Assembly: GCA_049801375.1 (NCBI GenBank)
Contig: JBARKJ010000036.1
Location: forward strand, 1-16,972
DNA: 16,972 bases
Direction: 5' to 3'
Origin: JBARKJ01 sp049801375
Lineage (GTDB): Bacteria; Nitrospirota; JACRHJ01
Part shown: in pieces, positions 8,682 through 14,970 of the stretch
How the letters are laid out: each line of letters begins with the position of its first letter
Numbering within the stretch: position 1 is the first letter of the stretch
The notes under the pieces: generated by a model
What the model saw: only the letters and a program-made list of their open reading frames with translations
What the model was told of the DNA's origin: nothing
The model's database searches: none
Made by a program: the position numbers and the translations under genes

Positions 8682-9442
8682 GGTATTTCCAGTCCATCTA
8701 AAATCTTATAGAACGCCGCGACCGCTTTAGATTCTTCAGGGAGCTTGGCCAGCGGCGTCCCCTGCATGTCGTACTGCGTAATCAAATCGTCCACCGGGAC
8801 CGTGCCCGCTAAGGAGAGCCCCTGCTTCTCCACGGTCTCTTTAAGCTCTTCAGGCAGTCCCGCGCCGTTCACACGGTTCAGGATGAACACGCGTTTGGCC
8901 ACCTTCAGACCCAGTTCGTCCACTATCCCGTTTACCCGCCCGGCGGTGAGTATGCCGCGCACGGACGGTTCCGAAATAATCAGCAGGAGGTCGATATTCT
9001 GGGTCGTCTCCCTCGACAGGTGCTCAAGACCCGCCTCGTTGTCGGTCACGATGTACGGGTAGCTGTCCTGCAGGTAGTCCGTGTACTTCCTTATGGCGTT
9101 GTTTGCCGCGCAATAGCAGCCCGGGCCTTCCGGGCGGCCCATCACGAGCAGGTCGAAGCCCTTGGACTCGACCATTGCCTGTGCGATGCGCATGTCGAGG
9201 TACTCGTAGAGCGACATGCCGTGCGGACGGCTGCCCGCGGTATCGGCAACATCTTCCCGTATCCGGCCCACCGTCTCGCCGCACTCGACGCCAAGCACTT
9301 CGTTCAGGTTAGAATTGGCGTCCGCGTCCACGGCCAAAACCGGGCCCTTCCTCTTTTCGGTCAAATACCGTATAAGAAGTCCCGTCAGGGTGGTCTTGCC
9401 CGTGCCGCCCTTCCCGGCGACCGCTATCGTAAATGCTGGCAT
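8678..9442 (-). CDS. cooC: CooC-type nickel-insertion ATPase (CODH/ACS maturation)
   Basis: A 254-residue MinD/ParA-family ATPase that helps load nickel into carbon monoxide dehydrogenase or acetyl-CoA synthase. It has a deviant Walker A, AGKGGTGKTT, at about 9-18, the DADANSNL motif at 39-46, and the CooC signature C109-x-C111 in GPGCYCAANN, which binds metal at the dimer interface. The ATG at 9440-9442 is chosen because it places Walker A at the normal N-terminal position. It overlaps the thyX stop as TAATG, so a terminating thyX ribosome could restart there. A longer reading to 9607 would add residues unlike the family. The gene is followed by DUF2520 with a 4-nt overlap. Whether it serves CooS, AcsB (as AcsF) or both cannot be told from sequence. 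Confidence 0.92.
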   Translation of the reverse strand: MPAFTIAVAGKGGTGKTTLTGLLIRYLTEKRKGPVLAVDADANSNLNEVLGVECGETVGRIREDVADTAGSRPHGMSLYEYLDMRIAQAMVESKGFDLLVMGRPEGPGCYCAANNAIRKYTDYLQDSYPYIVTDNEAGLEHLSRETTQNIDLLLIISEPSVRGILTAGRVNGIVDELGLKVAKRVFILNRVNGAGLPEELKETVEKQGLSLAGTVPVDDLITQYDMQGTPLAKLPEESKAVAAFYKILDGLEIP

Positions 9443-10167
9443 TATATTTCCCTGAACTTCTTTTTTACTTCGGCGGCCTTCCCGCAGCTCATTTTGCCTT
9501 CCGGGCATTTGCCCTTGAGACAGCCGGGGCCCGCGCCTTTGAATATTACCGGAGCGACCTTCTTGACCTCGCGCAGCATTTCCGTGGCCATTGCCCGTAT
9601 CTCCCACTGTGCGCGGTTGCAGCAGCGCACACGGAAGAAGTGAAGCAGCTCTCTTGCGTTCATCGTCACGACAATCTTCGTCTCTGCCGCGTTCGGCAGG
9701 AGAAAGCGCGCGTCCTGCTGGGCCGTCTCGCCCGTTATGCCTTGCTCCGCCAGGCCCTTCATAATCTCGTCGTATGCCTTCTGGGCCTGCTTCATGTATT
9801 TACCGAATGCGGCGGTCAGCTTCTTGTCGTTCTTCACCGTCGGCGGAATCACGTAATCGAATTCCGTCTCTTTTACGTACCGTTGGGACTGCTGGGAATA
9901 CGACGCCATCCGGTGCCGCACGAGCTGATGCGTGCAGGCTCGCGATACGCCCTCGATACCGAAGGTGAACGAGATATGCTCCACCGGCGACATGTGGCCG
10001 ATAGACACCAGCTTCTCCACGAAATCCTTCTGGTCCTTCGCCAGAATCTTTCCGCGCAGGCCCTCAACGTCGGATTGGCTGTAGCAGAGCTTCGCAGCCA
10101 TCGCCACCACGTTCTCCGGGTTCGGAGTGTGCTCCAGCAGGATTACCTTTAATTTCGCTTCCGGCAT
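9442..10167 (-). CDS. thyX: FAD-dependent thymidylate synthase
   Basis: A 241-residue flavin-dependent thymidylate synthase. It methylates dUMP using methylene-THF and NADPH and, unlike ThyA, returns THF. The signature RHRx7S is R84-H85-R86 ... S94 (RHRMASYSQQS). The conserved NARELLHFFRVR region lies at 170-181. The C-terminus is cysteine-rich: C216, C221 and C228 in GCLKGKCPEGKMSCG, a tail also seen, from memory, in other anaerobe ThyX proteins. AAGGA lies about 7 nt before the ATG, directly next to the hairpin at 10181-10210. ThyX spares the folate pool from oxidation to dihydrofolate, which suits a pathway that depends on THF. It shares one nucleotide with cooC. Confidence 0.95.
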   Translation of the reverse strand: MPEAKLKVILLEHTPNPENVVAMAAKLCYSQSDVEGLRGKILAKDQKDFVEKLVSIGHMSPVEHISFTFGIEGVSRACTHQLVRHRMASYSQQSQRYVKETEFDYVIPPTVKNDKKLTAAFGKYMKQAQKAYDEIMKGLAEQGITGETAQQDARFLLPNAAETKIVVTMNARELLHFFRVRCCNRAQWEIRAMATEMLREVKKVAPVIFKGAGPGCLKGKCPEGKMSCGKAAEVKKKFREI

Positions 10168-10180
10168 TTAAAATCCTTCT

Positions 10181-10276
10181 GTTACTTTCTTTTAGAAAAA
10201 AGAAAGTAACCAAAGAAAACCGGGTTTAAGTCCGGCTTTCTTTTGGTCCTTTTCTTTCACCTGAAAGAAAAAGGAC
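10181..10276. repeat. Composite hairpin repeat, copy 2 (panB-thyX gap)
   Basis: Three stem-loops fill the gap between panB and thyX. GTTACTTTCTTTT (10181-10193) pairs perfectly with 10198-10210 over the loop AGAA. A middle hairpin has CCGG (10220-10223) pairing with 10232-10235 and imperfect AAAGAAA/TTTCTTT flanks. GTCCTTTTCTTTC (10246-10258) pairs with 10263-10276, with one bulged A. The layout and the GTTACTTTYTTTT arm resemble the element at 238-329. Read on the minus strand it lies 4 bp past the panB stop and next to the thyX Shine-Dalgarno sequence, so it could end some transcripts, protect panB mRNA or limit thyX translation. Confidence 0.85.
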
Positions 10277-10280
10277 GGTT

Positions 10281-11075
10281 TTAATGAAAGCTCTCTTTAT
10301 CAGACGGAAACTCGCCCGTTTCCACTTCCTGCTTGTACTGCGCGATGGCCTTTATGGCCGTCTCTTTTATATTCGCATAGCGCTTCACGAACTTCGGCAC
10401 GAAGCGGTCGAACATCCCCAGCATGTCGTGCATAACGAGCACTTGCCCGTCGCAGTCCGGACCGGCGCCGATGCCTATCGTGGGTATGGAAAGCGCCTCC
10501 GTAATCTGCTTCGCGACCTGCCTGGGTATGCCTTCCAGCACCACAGAGAAAGCGCCCGCCTCCTCTACCGCCCTGGCGTCCGCAATGAGCTTCTCGGCCT
10601 GGCTTTCGTCTTTTCCCTGCACCTTGAACCCGCCCATCCTGTGGACGGACTGCGGCGTAAGGCCTATATGCGCCATGACCGGAATGTCGTAGCGGGAAAG
10701 GGCCGAGATAAGCTCCGTTACGCAGGAGCCGCCTTCAAGTTTCACCGCCGCGGCCCCGGCCTTCAGGAAATCACCCGCGTTCTTCAGCCCCTGACCGAGA
10801 TCGCACTGGTAACTCATAAACGGCATGTCGCCTACCACCAGCGCATTCTTCGACGCGCGTGCCACCATCTTCGTATGGTAGAGCATCTCTTCCATCGTCA
10901 CGGGCAGGGTGTTCGCCCAGCCCTGCACTACGACACCGAGCGAGTCACCAACTAAAATTAGATCCATACCCGCCTCGTCCGCCATCTGGGCGAAGGGGTA
11001 ATCATAAGCCGTGAGCATGGTAATCTTCCTGCCCTCGGACTTCTTCTTGTATAGTTCGGGTATCGTTACTGCCAT
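10281..11075 (-). CDS. panB: 3-methyl-2-oxobutanoate hydroxymethyltransferase (ketopantoate hydroxymethyltransferase)
   Basis: A 264-residue PanB. It transfers the one-carbon unit of methylene-THF to alpha-ketoisovalerate, giving ketopantoate, the first committed step to pantothenate and CoA. The metal ligands D44 (LVGDSLG) and D83 (VGDMPF), together with E114 (KLEGG) and E181 (VLEGIP), match the E. coli positions Asp45, Asp84, Glu114 and Glu181 almost exactly. The ATG at 11073-11075 has AAGGA about 6 nt upstream. A longer reading to 11255 is rejected because it runs into metF and adds non-homologous sequence. panC, panD and a classical panE are not in the window. Pairing panB with acetyl-CoA synthesis links C1 flux to CoA supply. 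Confidence 0.95.
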   Translation of the reverse strand: MAVTIPELYKKKSEGRKITMLTAYDYPFAQMADEAGMDLILVGDSLGVVVQGWANTLPVTMEEMLYHTKMVARASKNALVVGDMPFMSYQCDLGQGLKNAGDFLKAGAAAVKLEGGSCVTELISALSRYDIPVMAHIGLTPQSVHRMGGFKVQGKDESQAEKLIADARAVEEAGAFSVVLEGIPRQVAKQITEALSIPTIGIGAGPDCDGQVLVMHDMLGMFDRFVPKFVKRYANIKETAIKAIAQYKQEVETGEFPSDKESFH

Positions 11076-11081
11076 CTTTTC

Positions 11082-11120
11082 CTTCTTCCCCTCGCCTGCT
11101 CCGGGTGACGGGTGGGGGAG
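11082..11120. repeat. Degenerate GC-rich palindrome in the metF-panB gap
   Basis: The 47-bp gap holds an imperfect inverted repeat: CTTCCCCTCGC (11087-11097 region) against GGGTGGGGGAG (11110-11120), pairing at most positions with a C-rich loop. Translated in one frame it reads PHPSPGAGEG, a typical look of the dispersed CCCTCACCC-type palindromes found in many bacterial genomes. That likeness is from memory. The right part of this element overlaps the panB ribosome-binding region. Confidence 0.45.
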
Positions 11121-11122
11121 AG

Positions 11123-12007
11123 TTACGCTATCCCCGCCCTCGCCAGAATATCCGGCACCTTGTTCTCGAGGCCTATCGCCATCACGTGGGCGCCGTCCGC
11201 TATGCCCTGCTCTTTTATAATACGCACCTGCTCGGCGGCGATGTCCATGCCGCACTCGAGCGCGCCTTCCTTGCCGGCGGCCTTCAGCCTGTCTATCAGC
11301 TCCTGCGGGACGGTAATCCCGGGCACAAACTTGTTCAGGAAATTCGCCATGCCCGCGTTCTTCAGGAGCAGTATCCCGGCGAGTACCTTGACGTTAAACT
11401 TCCTCGCCCTGTCCATGAACCGCTTGAAGTTGTCCATGTCATATATAGCCTGGGTCTGGAAGAAGTTCGCGCCTGCCTTTATCTTCTTCTCGAACTTCAG
11501 CATCTGCGGCTCCAGGGGGTTCGCCTCAGGAGTTACGACCGCGCCCTGGTAGAGGTCGGTCGCGCCTTTCATCTCGTTGCCGGCTAAGTCGTGTCCGCCG
11601 TTTAAGGCCGCAACGGTCTGGAGAAGCTGTACGGACTCGAGGTCGTATACAGCTTTCGCGGTCTTGTGGTCGCCCGCCGAGACATGGTCGCCCGTCATGC
11701 AGAGCACGTTCTTTATACCCAGGATATGCGCGCCCATCAGGTCGGACTGGATGGCAAGACGGTTCCTGTCCCGGCAGGTGAGCTGGAATATAGGGTCGTG
11801 CCCCATTTCGCTTAGAAGCCTGCAAACGGGGAGCGAGCCGATGCGCACCACCGCGCTCTGGTTATCGGTAACATTTATGGCGTTTATCTTTCCAAGCAGG
11901 TGCTTCGCGTGCTCCAGCATCTCCGCTATGTCAGTGCCCTTTGGCGGGCCGCATTCCGCCGTTATAACAAACTCCCCTGCCTCGAGTGCCTCCTTCAGCT
12001 TTTTCAT
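11123..12007 (-). CDS. metF: Methylenetetrahydrofolate reductase
   Basis: A 294-residue TIM-barrel flavoprotein that reduces 5,10-methylene-THF to 5-methyl-THF, the last methyl-branch step before AcsE. Family features include the N-terminal FVITAECGPPKG, with the catalytic Glu region, NVTDNQSAVVR, the TCRDRNRLAIQSDLMGAH block (around 78-95) that contacts flavin and folate, and FFQTQAIYD in the second half. It lacks an NADH-domain fusion. Its tight pairing with metV (5-bp gap, Shine-Dalgarno AAGGAGG inside the end of metV) marks it as the acetogen-style MetFV type, in which an iron-sulfur or zinc partner is needed. The electron donor, ferredoxin or a bifurcating partner, is not encoded nearby. 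Confidence 0.94.
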   Translation of the reverse strand: MKKLKEALEAGEFVITAECGPPKGTDIAEMLEHAKHLLGKINAINVTDNQSAVVRIGSLPVCRLLSEMGHDPIFQLTCRDRNRLAIQSDLMGAHILGIKNVLCMTGDHVSAGDHKTAKAVYDLESVQLLQTVAALNGGHDLAGNEMKGATDLYQGAVVTPEANPLEPQMLKFEKKIKAGANFFQTQAIYDMDNFKRFMDRARKFNVKVLAGILLLKNAGMANFLNKFVPGITVPQELIDRLKAAGKEGALECGMDIAAEQVRIIKEQGIADGAHVMAIGLENKVPDILARAGIA

Positions 12008-12012
12008 ATACT

Positions 12013-12678
12013 CTATTTCTCCTCCTTCTTTTTCTCTATCACGAAAACCTTAGGGGATAGTTTCTTGGAATAGTCTTTCGGCGGTATTATCTCTTTCATT
12101 TTGTCCAGCTCGCCCGTGCGCTCCATCCGGGCATATATCTTGGCCCAGGCGCACTCTATATCCGGGCTGACTTCGCAGAAGCCGTTGTTCGTGCCGCCGC
12201 ATGGGCCGTTCAGGATGCCTTTCGGGCAGGTGGTGACGGGGCAGATGCCGCCGGTCTTGTCTATGATGCACTCGCCGCACATCGAGCAGCGCTCGTCGAA
12301 ATGCTGGAAGCGGGTCATGTTGCCGAGGAAGGCGGTGTCGTTGGCCGGATAGACCTTCTTGTCCTTGAACACCTCCACCATGGACTGCGTACCCGCGCCG
12401 CAGGACATTACCAGGATAGCGTCCGCGGCCTCGACCTCTTCCTTGTTCCCTTTAAGCTCCACCTTCGTGCCCAGGACCTGGCAGCCGGTCTTCGCGACGA
12501 ACGTGCCGGTGACCTTCTTGCCGATATTTTCCAGGGACTGCTTCATCTCCGCGAGCGCCTCCGGACTGCCGGTACCGCAAAGCGACGCGCACTCGCTGCA
12601 CCCGATCAGGAAGACGCTCTGGACGCCGTCCAGCATGTTGATTACGTCCTGCTTTTCTTTCGACTTCGAAATAATCAT
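12013..12678 (-). CDS. metV: MetV-like methylene-THF reductase partner, cysteine-rich
   Basis: A 221-residue cysteine-rich protein of the family found beside metF in acetogens (methylene-THF reductase C-terminal domain). Thirteen cysteines are visible: C27, C30 and C34 (IGCSECASLC), C66, C93, then a dense C-terminal block with C131, C134, C137, C146, C151, C160, C168 and C176, within CSMCGECIID, GICPVTTCP, GPCGG and FCEV. MetV partners with MetF and is thought to carry metal or iron-sulfur centres that feed electrons to the flavin; the exact cofactors are not shown by sequence. GAGGGGG precedes the ATG. The lysine- and glutamate-rich C-terminus overlaps the metF ribosome-binding site, implying coupled 1:1 synthesis. 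Confidence 0.9.
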   Translation of the reverse strand: MIISKSKEKQDVINMLDGVQSVFLIGCSECASLCGTGSPEALAEMKQSLENIGKKVTGTFVAKTGCQVLGTKVELKGNKEEVEAADAILVMSCGAGTQSMVEVFKDKKVYPANDTAFLGNMTRFQHFDERCSMCGECIIDKTGGICPVTTCPKGILNGPCGGTNNGFCEVSPDIECAWAKIYARMERTGELDKMKEIIPPKDYSKKLSPKVFVIEKKKEEK

Positions 12679-12701
12679 TTGTTCCCCCTCTTGCCAGTTA
12701 T

Positions 12702-13259
12702 TTACTTCTTGATCAGTTCCAGCATCTCCTGCCTCGTGGAAGGCTTGGAGCGGAATATCCCCCGCACTGCCGACGTAACCGTGCGCGAACCCGGCTTTTT
12801 AACGCCGCGCATGGACATGCAAAGATGTTCGCAGTCTATCACCACCATCGCGCCCTTGGGGCCCAGCGAGTCCATTATAAGGTCCGCCAACTGCGCCGTC
12901 AGCCTCTCCTGCACCTGCGGCCTTTTGGCCAGTATCTCCAGCGCCGCCGCCAGTTTGCTTAAACCGACTATCTTGCCCTCGGACGGCACGTATGCTATGT
13001 GCGCCTTCCCGAAGAACGGCGTGAGGTGGTGCTCGCAGATCGAGAAGAACGGTATGTCCTTTATCAGGACCATCTCATCGTGCGTCTCACCACGGATAGG
13101 GGCTAAAAGGCCGTCCGTCGGCTCGGAGAGCCCCGCGAATATCTCCTCGTAAAATTTCGCCACCCGCTGCGGCGTCTCTTTTATTCCGGGACGTTCAGGG
13201 TCTTCGCCGACGCCTTCCAGGATAAGCCTTACGCCTTTTTCGATTTTTTTTAGGTCCAT
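12702..13259 (-). CDS. folE: GTP cyclohydrolase I
   Basis: A 185-residue GTP cyclohydrolase I (type IA), which converts GTP to dihydroneopterin triphosphate, the first step of tetrahydrofolate synthesis. Zinc ligands are C75 and H78 in CEHHLTPFFG and C147 in CEHLCMSMRG. The conserved VGLSKLA (98-104) and the GSRTVTSA region near the C-terminus are present. The length is slightly under that of the E. coli protein, owing to a short N-terminus, which is common. It sits 6 bp after the cyclo-ligase gene and 23 bp before metV. Placing folate synthesis inside a C1-pathway operon would allow cofactor supply to scale with pathway expression. The other folate synthesis genes are absent from the window. 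Confidence 0.95.
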   Translation of the reverse strand: MDLKKIEKGVRLILEGVGEDPERPGIKETPQRVAKFYEEIFAGLSEPTDGLLAPIRGETHDEMVLIKDIPFFSICEHHLTPFFGKAHIAYVPSEGKIVGLSKLAAALEILAKRPQVQERLTAQLADLIMDSLGPKGAMVVIDCEHLCMSMRGVKKPGSRTVTSAVRGIFRSKPSTRQEMLELIKK

Positions 13260-13265
13260 TCGTCT

Positions 13266-13844
13266 TTAAGCCTCTATGACCCGCGCCTCTGTGATTATCA
13301 GGTCCACCTTCCTGTCGTGCGGGAGACTCGGGACATCGTCCACCACCTGCTCCTCGAAAGCCAGCGCCACCAGCTTCACCCCTGGCCGGAGCTTCATGAG
13401 AAGCCTGTCGTAATATCCGCCCCCGTACCCCAGCCGGTTGCCCTTTTCGTCGAACCCAACGCCCGGCATCACCACCATGTCCGGCTCTTCCGGAGAAGCA
13501 ACGCGCGTTCTTTTTTCCACCGGCTCGTATATATTCATATATCCGGCTTCCAGGTCCGTCGAGAGGTCCTTTATCTCGAAAAGTTTCAGTTCATGGCTAC
13601 GGTGGTCCACCTTCGGGACCAGCACCTTCTTCCCCTGCGCGAGTGCCTCTTCTATCATCTTGCGGGTCGACACTTCGCTTCTGAAATTGACGTAAAAAAG
13701 AAGCGAACCTGCCGTTTTATATTCCGGGAGACCGAAAAGGCCCGCCGCGATTGAGAGGCTTCTGCCCCTCCGCTCATCCAGTGAGAGAGCGTCGCGTTTC
13801 GCCAGGAGTTCCCTCCGAAGCACGGCCTTCAGTTCGGCGCTCAT
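13266..13844 (-). CDS. fau: 5-formyltetrahydrofolate cyclo-ligase
   Basis: A 192-residue 5-formyl-THF cyclo-ligase (methenyl-THF synthetase; ygfA/fau family). It uses ATP to return the dead-end 5-formyl-THF to methenyl-THF. The signature GVGFDxxGxRLGYGGGYYDR spans residues 128-147 and is complete, including the glycine-rich ATP-binding loop. An N-terminal KRELLAKR-like basic helix (RRELLAKRDALS) matches the family. The ATG overlaps the cooC2 stop in an ATGA junction. Some organisms rely on this enzyme to drain 5-formyl-THF made by serine hydroxymethyltransferase; here it can feed the metF substrate pool through the cyclohydrolase/dehydrogenase, which is not in the window. Confidence 0.94.
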   Translation of the reverse strand: MSAELKAVLRRELLAKRDALSLDERRGRSLSIAAGLFGLPEYKTAGSLLFYVNFRSEVSTRKMIEEALAQGKKVLVPKVDHRSHELKLFEIKDLSTDLEAGYMNIYEPVEKRTRVASPEEPDMVVMPGVGFDEKGNRLGYGGGYYDRLLMKLRPGVKLVALAFEEQVVDDVPSLPHDRKVDLIITEARVIEA

Positions 13845-14623
13845 GCCGCCTTGGCCAGCTTGATCAGCTTTTCCTTTATCGCCCTGATTTCGGCCACAAG
13901 CCCCGGACAGTTCCCGTAGACGTCCCGGCCGTGCAGGTCCGCGCTGATCACGTCGGGGCTGTAGCTCATAAACCCCATGACCTCCATCCCCGGCAGGCTT
14001 GAAGTGATAAATTTTTTATCCTCATCCGTCCGTACCTTGTTGCCGACCACATACACCTTCTTTACGCCAAGGTCGTCCGCCAGCGACTTCACCTGCCTCG
14101 CGGTCTGAACGCTCCTGCCGCCGGGCTCCACCACCACGATGAAAGCGTCCACGGAGCCGGAGGTGCCGCGCGTCAGATGTTCGATGCCCGCTTCCATGTC
14201 GAGGATGACCACGTCGTCACGCTTTAAGATGAGGTGCCGGACGAGGCTCTTCAAGAGGACGTTTTCAGGGCAGTAGCAACCCGCGCCGCCCGTCTTGTAT
14301 TTGCCCATCACGAGAAGTTTTACGCCGTTATGGGAATGGGAGAACTGGTCGGGTATGTCGTCGACGCGGGGGTTCAGCTTGAAAACTGAGCCGGGAGCCC
14401 CAGGCTTCGCGCCGGTACGCTCTTCTATCAGATCCCCCATCTCCGCGATGGGGCGGATTTTATCAATATCTTCCTGTGCGACGCCCAGGGATTGGGCGAG
14501 GTTCGCATCTGGGTCGGCATCAACGGCAAGCACATGGCTTCCGTCTTCAGAAAAGGCTCTGGCAAGTACGCTTGAAAGAGTGGTTTTGCCCACTCCTCCC
14601 TTGCCGGTAATGGCTATTTTCAT
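13841..14623 (-). CDS. cooC: Second CooC-type nickel-insertion ATPase
   Basis: A 260-residue CooC/MinD-family ATPase. Walker A is ITGKGGVGKTT (residues 5-15), DADPDANLAQSLG lies at about 35-47, and the CxC metal motif is C116-x-C118 in GAGCYCPEN. It differs clearly from the other CooC in this window (8678-9442): GVGKT instead of GTGKT, DPDAN instead of DANSN, and CPEN instead of CAAN. The two are separate paralogues and not a recent duplication. One may serve the CODH C-cluster and the other the ACS A-cluster (AcsF-like); sequence alone does not assign them. A GGAAGG (14631-14636) lies about 7 nt before the ATG. It is the first gene of the main unit and overlaps the cyclo-ligase start by 4 nt. 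Confidence 0.92.
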   Translation of the reverse strand: MKIAITGKGGVGKTTLSSVLARAFSEDGSHVLAVDADPDANLAQSLGVAQEDIDKIRPIAEMGDLIEERTGAKPGAPGSVFKLNPRVDDIPDQFSHSHNGVKLLVMGKYKTGGAGCYCPENVLLKSLVRHLILKRDDVVILDMEAGIEHLTRGTSGSVDAFIVVVEPGGRSVQTARQVKSLADDLGVKKVYVVGNKVRTDEDKKFITSSLPGMEVMGFMSYSPDVISADLHGRDVYGNCPGLVAEIRAIKEKLIKLAKAA

Positions 14624-14636
14624 CAGCTCGCCTTCC

Positions 14637-14652
14637 GGTGGAAATTAACGGT
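14637..14652 (-). promoter_or_regulatory. Candidate operator, site 1 (before cooC2)
   Basis: The plus-strand sequence GGTGGAAATTAACGGT matches the site at the iclR promoter (15817-15832) at 13 of 16 positions. Here it stands directly upstream of the cooC2 Shine-Dalgarno sequence, and 2 nt downstream of the weak -10 box of candidate promoter P2. The half GGTGAAAT recurs at 14650-14657, as a direct repeat. IclR-family sites often contain TGGAAA/TTTCCA elements, which this resembles. Binding is inferred, not shown. Confidence 0.45.
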
Positions 14653-14654
14653 GA

Positions 14655-14684
14655 AATGTGACCGCCCACGTAGATTCATGTCAG
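14655..14684 (-). promoter_or_regulatory. Weak promoter candidate P2 for the operon
   Basis: On the minus strand, CTGACA (14679-14684) and CACATT (14655-14660) are separated by 18 bp. The -35 is good and the -10 poor. Its value is positional: the shared 16-bp motif falls just past the -10, as it does at iclR. A promoter with a poor -10 box could depend on an activator. Confidence 0.25.
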
Positions 14685-14744
14685 TAAACCTTATACCACG
14701 ATTTATTTTTCTTATTCGTTATTTTTATTAAAATAGCCCTTTAT

Positions 14745-14772
14745 ATTATACAGAAATCACGGATTAATGCAA
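14745..14772 (-). promoter_or_regulatory. Promoter candidate P1 for the cooC2-to-cooS unit
   Basis: On the minus strand a perfect TATAAT (14745-14750) lies 16 bp after TTGCAT (14767-14772). The start of transcription would fall near 14738, giving a leader of about 115 nt before cooC2. The surrounding sequence is AT-rich, unlike the genes on either side. The -35 box matches the consensus only in part. Confidence 0.5.
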
Positions 14773-14885
14773 TTTTTTAAGATTACTTTTTCCTGAATAC
14801 AAGCAATTTGGTAATAATTAAATAAACGGAGTTATGATTGGGACTTTAGGTATTTAAAAGCGGAATCTCTCGAGTTCCAAAACGC

Positions 14886-14925
14886 TTCAGGTTACCCTGA
14901 AAAAAATGGTAATAGGGCACCCATT
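14886..14925 (-). terminator. Weak terminator candidates after iclR
   Basis: On the minus strand AATGG (complement of 14921-14925) pairs with CCATT (complement of 14905-14909) and is followed by a run of T. Next comes a 6-bp stem, TTCAGG/CCTGAA (14886-14891 with 14896-14901), closed by GTAA and followed by GCGTTTT. Each is weak alone. Together they would fit the end of the iclR transcript and separate it from the operon promoter. Confidence 0.4.
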
Positions 14926-14970
14926 TCTCTTTAAGGTTTCGACCTGCTTGATGAAGTTGTCAAAGACTCT

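Larger units (their letters stand above)
14624..14970. other. AT-rich intergenic region between iclR and cooC2 (347 bp)
   Basis: No gene is seen here on either strand. From right to left it holds weak terminator-like hairpins after iclR (14886-14925), a short inverted repeat GGAA...TTCC (14862-14878), the P1 promoter candidate, the P2 candidate and operator-like site 1. No tRNA, small RNA or cobalamin or THF riboswitch pattern was recognised in the roughly 115-nt leader. A small RNA cannot be ruled out by eye. Confidence 0.7.

Noticed and set aside
9443..9607. A longer N-terminus for the cooC gene at 8678-9442
   Set aside because: The added residues lie inside thyX, are low-complexity and unlike the family; the ATG at 9442 puts Walker A at the normal position.
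11076..11255. A longer N-terminus for panB
   Set aside because: It overlaps the metF 3' end and adds non-homologous sequence. The ATG at 11075 has a Shine-Dalgarno sequence and gives E. coli-like numbering of the active-site residues.
14624..14740. A riboswitch (cobalamin or THF) in the operon leader
   Set aside because: The gene set made this worth looking for, but no conserved box or multi-helix pattern could be seen. A covariance-model search would be decisive.
14958..14963. A perfect TTGACA on the minus strand just after iclR
   Set aside because: No -10-like hexamer occurs 16-18 bp downstream, so it is likely chance.
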